Shown: one piece after another, positions 56,415 to 64,000 of the stretch
How the letters are laid out: every line of letters begins with the position of its first letter
Position numbering within the stretch: position 1 is the first letter of the stretch
Source: Anaeramoeba flamelloides
Taxonomy: Eukaryota > Metamonada > Anaeramoebidae
Direction of reading: 5' to 3'
Assembly: GCA_027625915.1 (NCBI GenBank)
Contig: JANTQA010000023.1
Location: 11,656,001 to 11,720,000, forward strand
DNA: 64,000 bases
The notes under the pieces: generated by a model
Told to the model about the DNA's origin: nothing
What the model saw: only the letters and a program-made list of their open reading frames with translations
Databases searched by the model: none
Translations under genes and position numbers: made by a program

Positions 56415-57098
56415 CAGTTTCAGTTAAGGTTCCCAACATTTTTTTCAAATATCAATTATTTTATATAATTTACCTTTGAAGAAAAAATACGAAATAAGCA
56501 GAATAATAGACATCAAAGAATTGTTGATATATGTCTGAAAGATAACTAATTAATAAATAAATTGTCTTAAAAATTGAAAAACTGAAATTCTTCGGAAATC
56601 ATTGAAAAAAACAAGAATGTTTGTTTTGACCTTCTACTAGTATTTGAATAATAAATAGGAAACAATTCCAACTTCATTTTCCATACTTTTCTTACAGAAA
56701 AAAAAAGTCCCCAAACGCAATGTGTTGGTATTTGTGGTCTCTATTTGAAAAAAGAAATAACAATGAAGTGTAAATTTTTCACATTTATATATCAAATATC
56801 ATGATCAAAGAAAGAATAAAATTCCAATAGAAATCAATATGATTACTCAACAATCATTTTGACATGGTTTCAATGACATTAGAATAACAAGTTTTGACCA
56901 AGTGGCTATTGATCTTACAATATAAAAATTTTTGCAACTTAATTAGGTTTTAAAAAAAATAATTGAAAAAAAAAACACAAAATGTAAAAAAATGATTTCA
57001 ATTTTGAAAATTTCCAAAATAAAATTTTTCTTCTAATATCTAGGCAAACCATTTTAACACATGTATTCCACACATTACAACTTGGCTCCTTTGACTCA

Positions 57099-57134
<36 letters not shown>

Positions 57135-59249
57135 TTCTACAGGTAAGATGACATTTATTTTCACAAATATACATATAAACGAGAAAAAGTCACCCCTTTA
57201 TTAATTTTAAAGAAATTTTATATCATTTTTAACCAAAGTTTTATTTTTCCAAATAAATTTTCTTTTCAAAGATCTAATCTTTTTTGTTTGAATTTTCCTG
57301 ATTTAAAAAGACTAGGAAAAAGTTACAAAGCATTTTCATTTTTAGGAAATATACGTAAAAGCGACTTCTAAATCCTCTATTTGATATACCCCCATCCTAT
57401 AAGAATAAAGCTTAAATCATAATTAAATCATTGACAATCATATTAAATAAATAAAAAATGATTGTTCATTTTTATTTTCAAGGATTTATAAAACATGTTA
57501 AATTTAAATGCCCCGAGTAATGTTTTTTTTTCTAATTATATTAATACCAAATAACGAACTGAACTCTATTTCAGCCAAACGTGCCAGTTTTATTGAAGAA
57601 ATGGAAGACATTCTATGGGTTTAATTCATTATTCTTCTCAAACCAAAATTTTAATTTTTTGATCAAAATCATTTTTTCTAATTTTTTTTTTACATTTTTT
57701 TTTGTTTTGTGATTTTTATTTTCTTTTTTTCTTTTTTTTTTTTATTGTTTTAAAAAGCTAATTTGAAAAAAAAATGTTTGAAAATCCAAATTAAAATTAA
57801 GAAAAATTAAATCTTGTAAATGTTATCTAAAAATTCATACATTTACAAGTAAAAAAATATTATAGTGAAAAATTTAAATTTCCTAATAAAATTGAGAATT
57901 TTGCACTATACTTTCCAATGAAAGGGGTTAAAAAAATTAAAATTTTTTGTTTTTGGTATTTATGTTTTTTTCAGGCTTTTCTTTTATGATTATCGACTCA
58001 TATACGAATTTTATTATTTCTCATATTTCTAAACAATTCAAGTTTAGTTGATTCTTAAAAAAAAAGTTACTTTTTCATTTTTGGCCAGTCCCTTTGAGTG
58101 AAATGGGGTTAATATTGAGTATATTTTTTACTGAAATTTCATCCTGTGGTTAAAGAGTAAAATCATAATTTAACAATTATTCACCTGAAAAAAATATCCC
58201 AAATATTTTTATGATCAAAAAAATAACAATCCAAAAAAACAAGAAAAAAGAAAAAAAAAGTGATAAAATAATTCAAAGTCAAGAAAAAAAAGAAAAAGAA
58301 ATGTAAAATAAAATATTATAAAAATTGATGTGTCGTTTTATTTGAAATGATAAATCTCGTTTCGTAAATGGTAAAGAAAAAAAATTATCAAATCAAGAAC
58401 AACCTTTCAATTCATTTAATTGGGGGGGGGGGGTTCTTGACAAGTTTATTGATAACTCTTTACACATCAAACTTTTGTCCTTTAAAGTCTCATTTTCAAG
58501 ATAAAGTTCCAATTCATCTTTGTCTTTTGTTGGAACTTTTTTTTTTTTTTCATTATTTTATTTTTTCTTTGTTACATACATCAATCAAACAATGATTTTT
58601 CTTAATTCATACATCGAGCTCATTCAAAATCAAACTTAAACTGTTTCCATTTTTATACACTGGTGGATTATTTCCAAATTGATTTCTGCTTATCTTGTTT
58701 TTTTCATTTTACAACTGTTCAATATCCAAAAATAAAAAAAAAACAAAAAATGAAAAAATGTATAATTACAATGAAAATTACCAATAAATAATTATCTTAT
58801 TAACTATCAAATTCAATAGTGTTGATGATTTGAGAGGTTTTTCCTTTTGTTTGAAAAATAGTTTACAATTTTGTGTTGTCGGGTCACAAAAATAAGTTTC
58901 AAAAATGGAAAAAGTAATATATTTTAAATTGATTCTTTGCAAAATTACAATCGAATTAACTTAATTATATTTACCTTCAGGTTATTTTCAGATTTCTTTT
59001 TGGTCTTTTATTCAGATTTTTCTTTTAATATCAATCTCCAAAATAGACATAATATTTAATTTACAAAATTTTTACAAAAAAAAAATGTAAGGTAAAAGGA
59101 TTATTACGCTTCACTTAAACAAAATTTGTATTTTTGTGTTTATTGTAAAAAAAAATTATTTTCGACAAATTAGAAGATCTGATCCAAATTTCCAAAATCT
59201 ACTAATATTTACAAAAATTGAAATTAACTTCTTACCCATTAAATAGATT
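56371..59249. other. gene-free stretch
   Basis: Contains the second copy of the 14705-14835 repeat (56985-57110), (TA)n at 57105-57134 and a G12 run at 58422-58433, exceptional in this composition. No gene seen. Confidence 0.6.
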
Positions 59250-59850
59250 GTAAATTTGAGAAAATCGAAATTTATCCAAAAACTTCATAAAGTAAAATAT
59301 AATAAAATAGAAAAACTTATTAAATTTGAGAATAATCCAAACAAAGAAATAAATATTTATAAAACACAAAAATATTAATAAATTAAATATTAAGATAAAA
59401 AAACAATACTTTAATACTTTAAAAAAAAATCAAATTTGGAAAATTAAGGATTATTATAACATTATTAAAAATAAAAACTTTAACTTTAAAAATAAAAAAC
59501 TATCTTAAATTTTAATCCAGTAATACATTTCTAAAATTTCGCACTTTTACGGATGGGCTAAATAGATACTCATATGTCTTGAAAAAGAAATAGGAATATA
59601 TACATTTAAAAAAAAAGAAAAATGTAAAAAATGTGATTCTTGTACCCAATATTATGAAAATATAAGTCACTTTATTTGGTATTGTGAAAGATATAAATTT
59701 ATATGAATCAAATGGAAAAAAAAATTAGCAAAAATTTTGGATAAAAACTTATATAAAAATGTTATCCTTAGGAAAAATACTCAAATACTCTTTAATCTGG
59801 ATAATAAAAATTACGAAATTTATTGTTCTTGTCCATAATTTTTCGTCAAA
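59250..59850 (+). mobile_element. LINE relic, C-terminal region
   Basis: Plus-strand frames give KFRTFTDGLNRYSYVLKKK (59530-59590), then CKKCDSC...ENISHFIWYCERY (59620-59695): the R-T-G-like helix and CxxC/HFxWxC pattern of LINE C-termini. Several stops and shifts are present. Closest relative in the window: 43060-43380. Confidence 0.6.
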
Positions 59851-59937
59851 GATCTTATGATTAGAAAACTTAAGATACGAAAAAAAAATGAAAATAAAAA
59901 ATTCCTATAATAGTAAAAATTTACAAATTCGTGTACA

Positions 59938-60478
59938 TAGTGCCCCACTTTTCGGAGTAGTTGCTAGGTTTAGTTTAATTCGAAATAATTGTGCAAAATC
60001 AAAGATTTTACTCCATTCTTTTAAATTAAAAAAAAACAATAGGCGGTGGAATACCAATTTATTAATCACACATTGTAGAATCTTATTTATTGTTGATAGT
60101 TATTCTATTGTGTTTTTACTCCTCCTGTTTCAGGAGAAGTGTCTTAAAGTGCCGTCAAGTGCCTAGGTTTTCTTGGTGTACTCTATTTTATTCATGAAGT
60201 GTTCTAGGTTTTTTTCACTTTTTGAAATAAACAGAAAATTTTAATAAATTTTCGGTTTATTTCAAAAAGTAAAAAAAACCTAAAGAAAATATATGGATTT
60301 TCCAAATAAATAGAAAACTCAAGAAAACCTAACGACGTTTTTTTTAGTTTAAGAAATTTTCTTTTTATTTCTAAAATTAAAAAAAAGCTAACGGCGGTTT
60401 TCCAGAATTCAAAAGAATTTAGTAAAATGGAGGATTTTACTCAATTCTGTCAAATCCTGAAAAACCTAACGACAGTGG
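59938..60478 (+). repeat. modular hairpin array H8, long and nested
   Basis: Starts near AGTGCCCCACTTTTCGGAGT. A header (AGTGCCGTCAAGTGCC) at 60147-60164 leads to a C-type stem enclosing a TAGG...CCTA B hairpin (60208-60285), then a B hairpin (TAGTTTAAGAAATTT... ) and a clean A hairpin (TTTTCCAGAATTCAAAAG ... GTCAAATCCTGAAAAACC) ending ACGACAGTGG. Confidence 0.8.
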
Positions 60479-60935
60479 ATAATTGTTAATTTATTCATGT
60501 AAATGAGATAATATTTTTTTACTTTAATATTTTAATTATTTTTCTTCTTCTCTTTTTTATTTAGTAAATTTTCTTTGATTACTCCTTTCTCACAATAAAT
60601 AATAAATAAATAATATTTACAAAAATTCACAAAACATTTAAAAAAAGAAAAATTAATAATAATGAGTCCATATAATTGTTATTCTTATTTATTTTTTTTT
60701 ATCTTAAAAATTTGTTAATTGAATAAAAAAAAAATTTCTTTTAATAAATAATTCAGGTTTAATACTCAAAAATAATAAAAAGATAAAGTTAAACCTTATA
60801 ATGTAAATAAATAGAAAAAAAAATAAAAATGTGAATTATGATTATGAAAAAGAAAAAGAGATATAAAAAGAAATGAAAATGGAAATGTGAATAAAAATAG
60901 AAATAGAAATAAATAAATAAAAAAAGTTAACAAAT
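60479..60935. other. gene-free stretch downstream of copine
   Basis: A/T-rich with AAATAAATAA-type runs adjoining the copine stop codon; nothing else seen. Confidence 0.6.
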
Positions 60936-63372
60936 TTAAAATTTTTTTTGTTGCTGTTGCATCATTTGTTGTTGTTGCATCATTTGTTGTTGCTGCATCA
61001 TTTGTTGTTGTCTCATTTGTTGTTGTTGCATCATTTGTTGTTGTTGTACTTGATTTTGTTGGATTTGTTGCTGCTGCTGCTGTTGTTGGAAGTTTTGTTG
61101 TTGTTGTTGGAAGTTTTGTGGTCCTGTAGTTTGAACTTGGGATAAGTTTACTTGGACTGGTGGGTTTGGTTTAATACCCTTGCTTTTGAAGTATCCCATA
61201 AGTTGATCTGGGATTTCAGCTAAGGTTTCTCTGGCCAAAGCCTGAGGCCCTTGTGATTTGAAGTCTCTGAATGGGACAAATTGAACAATATCTCTTGTTG
61301 CCCTTTTGCCTTGGTAGGAAACTCTGACATCATCGCCATCAAGTTCTTCCATTTTATCGAAATTGGCTGGGCCAACGCCTACAATGACAATGGATAATGG
61401 GAGATCAGATGCCTCAACGATAGCTTTTTTTGTTTGATTCATGTCAGTGATTTCCCCGTCAGTGATAAATAAAAGTACAAGGTATTTTTGCCCTTCGGAT
61501 CGTGTGAATTGTCGTGCAATATTTGCAACTGAGTTAATAATTGGTGCAAAGTTAGTTGGACCCCAAAGTCTGAAATTTGGGAAATTAAATACATTATTAT
61601 AGGCTTGAAGAATTCCTTGAACACCGTGGACTTGTGGATTGTTAACATTTCCATTTAATGGGAAACAATGACTAACTTGTCCTCCAATTTTGGCACCAAA
61701 TCCAAATGATGGGAACATTTGATCGTGATCATAATTTGCTAAGATCGATCCACAAGTGGTAATTGCATTTTGATAGTCATTAATTGTGAAAGAATCACTT
61801 TATTATTTATTGAGATAATATATATATATTAATTTTATGAATAATTAGTAAGTTTTTTGTTGTTTTATTGGAGAGAAAAAAAAAGAAAAAAAAAAACGAA
61901 GGTATTTCAAAAAAAATAAATATTTCTTCCAAAGGTATACATTAAATGAAAAAAATATTATAATACTATTTTTAGAAAAGAAAATTCGGAATTTAATGAT
62001 TTTGGGATTTTCCTAATTTTTGTTTATGTTATTATAGTCATTGTAAAAAAGTGAGTAATTTTTTTTTTTCTGATTTTGTCAGAATAAAAACTTTTTTAAA
62101 GTTTTGTGTGTTAATAAAGTGAAAACATTTTTTTAAAAAAGTCCTTTCCTTCACACTCCCACCTCTACCTCACATTTAATGGTTGAGTCTTCACTTTATT
62201 AAAAATAAAAAACTTTCAAAAAAGTTTTAATTCTGAAAAAGTTTTCAGTTTTTAAAACAGAAAGCTTAATAAAAGTTTTTAAAAAAGTCACACTTTTTGA
62301 AAAAAACTGTATTAATAATTTTTTTTTTTTTTTTGTAAAATAAATTAAAAGTTTCGAAAATGGTATTTTAAATAAAACCAGAAATCAAAGAAAGATAATT
62401 ATTAAAGTTCTATTGTTTTATTGGAATTAAAAAGATTACATATTTGAATTTTAAAATCCAAATGAAGATGACAATTTAATGAATGATCTGATTTTAAAAA
62501 ATATACTATTCTAAATTTTAATCTGGTTTTTGAGTTTTTATTGTCATTTTCCAATTAATAAAGGAAAATTTTTTCTTTCAAATTCCAAAATATTTTGGTG
62601 ATTATTTGTTGAAAACAATCCAAAGATCTTGACAAAATTAATTGAAAATGAAAAATTTTCAGAGATTTAATTAAACTTTTCATTGTTGAACTTTTAATGA
62701 AAAAAATTTAATTGTTTTTAAGTTGAAAAAACCCAAAGATCTAGATAAAACTTTCATAAAAATGAAAAATTTTCTGTTTTAATTGGACTCTTCTTTATTG
62801 AAGTTTTGAGATAAAATTTAAATTTTTTTCATTAGAATTAAACAAAAGTCTTATAAAAAAATATTTATCTTTAATTATTTTTTTCAGAATATTAATTCTT
62901 TTTTTTCTCAAACAAGAGATATAGTAATTTTGTTTAAAACAGATTTGGTTGAATATTCATTTTTATTTTTATGCAAATATACAAAATAAAAATATGCAAA
63001 ATGGTAAAAATGATTACTGGTAATGTAATGAGTTGGATTGTGTAGGTTGTCCGTTTGATCCGGTGAAATCAATAGCAGTAACCATAGAAATTTCACAGCC
63101 TCCACGAAGATAAGAAATAAAACTTGGTGTTTCTTCAAGTCTAAAATCAGTAAAATTAAGTTGACCAGAGTTCTGATATTTTTTTTTTTTTCTTTTCTTT
63201 CTTGGTTCAATAATATCAAATTTCTTATTTTTGGAGTCCATAATTTCTTGAAGAGTGACGATGGTATTTCCAATAAGATCTGGTTTTCCACTTTTATTCC
63301 AATCTAATACTTCAAGTTTAATTGCTCTTCCTTGATCATTTCCACAAAGTAATGTTGTGGTGAGAGTAAATG
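60936..63372 (-). CDS. copine, 3' part (second C2 domain end and vWA domain); continues past right edge
   Basis: Exons 63372-63018 and 61797-60936 (minus) join in phase across a 1220-nt GT-AG intron, restoring SLHYH-DSFTINDYQNAI. Exon a carries the end of a C2 domain (DWNKSGKPDLIG, Ca2+-binding Asp) and KYQNSG, GGCEISMVTAIDFTGSNG, where DFTGS begins the vWA MIDAS. Exon b carries FPSFGFGAKIGG, LWGPTNFAPIIN, VLLFITDGEITDM, LPLSIVIVGVG and ARDIVQFVPFRDF, all copine hallmarks. Copines are cytosolic proteins that bind membranes in a Ca2+-dependent way and recruit partners through the vWA domain. After the core comes a ~75-residue Gln-rich tail (QQQMM units) absent from typical copines. The 3' acceptor at 63373 (AAACAG) implies upstream exons with the first C2 domain beyond the window. 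Confidence 0.93.
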
Positions 63373-64000
63373 CTGTTTTTTGTTTTTTTTTTTACAATAC
63401 AAAGAATTTTAAAATTAAATACAAATTATTATTTTTTCAATTTTTGATTAAAAATAAAAAACACACACCATTAAAAAAAAAAAAAAAAAAAAAAAAAAAT
63501 AAAATAGAATAATTATCCTAAATTTCAAATATTAAGCAATTAGATTGAAAAAAAAAAAAAAAAAAAAAATAAAATTCGTAGTGTTATTGAGAAACTTTTT
63601 CATATTCAAATTAAGTCTAAATTAGAAGATTTGTTTAAATATTTCATTTTACAAATATTTTTCAAAAGAGTTATATCTGTCTACTGGTAAAACAGTCAAC
63701 AAACTTATTAGATTTATTTTCAGTCACTATATTAAAAAAAAAATTTTTGGCAACCCTTTTAAAAATACTTTTCTGACAAGAAAATCTTCTTTATTGTAAA
63801 AATTTTCTGCCTTTTTTTCATTTTTAAAAAGAGTTTTTGTGAATTGAGAATGTTTAAAAACATTTCCAAAAAAATATCTTCTGGAAATGTTTTTTTATTT
63901 TATCAAATTCCCAAATTATATCATATTTTTGAAAAAAATCATTGTGTCAGCAAAAAAGTATATTTTGAAAATAAGATTTATTTTTTCAAAAGTCATGCCG
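63373..64000 (-). other. copine intron (partial)
   Basis: No coding frame on the minus strand. Two long A-runs (63473-63500, 63549-63570) and a small inverted repeat (GGAAATGTTTTT region at about 63865-63897) are visible. Confidence 0.6.

Noticed and set aside
56101-56448. 115-codon minus-strand frame
   Set aside because: Includes a translated (TA)n tract; the coding-like part is one arm of a fold-back and is reported as a repeat.
58368-58595. 75-codon frame running through the G12 tract
   Set aside because: Its Gly run depends on the homopolymer and the rest is Phe/Leu-rich noise.
1-64000. CRISPR array or bacterial operon
   Set aside because: Repeats are palindromic, unevenly spaced and lie in a eukaryotic, intron-bearing context; no cas-like genes.

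Overview
The window is very AT-rich nuclear DNA from a microbial eukaryote. Coding sequence sits in isolated, less AT-rich islands separated by kilobases of homopolymer-rich DNA. GT-AG introns, Asn/Lys-rich proteins, KEK runs and a giant ankyrin protein suit an amoeboid protist (Anaeramoeba-like, or less likely Dictyostelium/Entamoeba-like). I cannot fix the genus from the sequence. The standard genetic code fits every recognisable gene.

Genes that can be supported, left to right: the 3' end of an unrecognised gene (1-207); ribosomal protein uL14/RPL23 in three exons (2325-3039, +); a giant ankyrin-repeat protein (8296-13239, +); a doubtful small ORF (15916-16215, +); a Misato/DML1 tubulin-like protein (21088-23193, -); an unrecognised Lys/Asn-rich protein split by a one-base slip in an A-run (27148-29090, -); a Rab1/Rab8-type GTPase in six exons (32807-39693, +); an Rxt3-like histone-deacetylase-complex protein in three exons spread over 8 kb (45772-53947, -); and the 3' part of a copine with a Gln-rich tail (60936-63372, -), which continues past the right edge. 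These look like ordinary housekeeping genes with no operon-like logic. Both the Rab and the Rxt3-like gene carry introns of 2.6-6.4 kb that hold most of the local repeats, while the other introns are about 0.13-1.2 kb.

Mobile and repeat content is heavy. There is one decayed Tc1/mariner element (18635-19780) that seems to sit inside an older LINE relic. Four copies of a ~530-bp MITE (M2) have termini related to that element. Three copies of a second MITE (M1) end in CAGTGATCAAAATAAT-like TIRs, and there is one further TIR element at 24919-25502. Four LINE 3' tails share an HFxWxCxxY signature.

The most unusual feature is a dispersed family of modular hairpin arrays, with eight loci seen. Short tandem decamers resembling AGTGCCGTAG lead into stacked or nested perfect hairpins. 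Each hairpin begins TAGG/TAGC and ends with CCTA/GCTA, and one hairpin often lies in the loop of another. Other points of note are a divergent hairpin encoding the same peptide start on both strands, an inverted duplication shared by the RPL23 and ankyrin upstream regions, a 10-nt Rab micro-exon, and large fold-back structures in the Rxt3-like intron.
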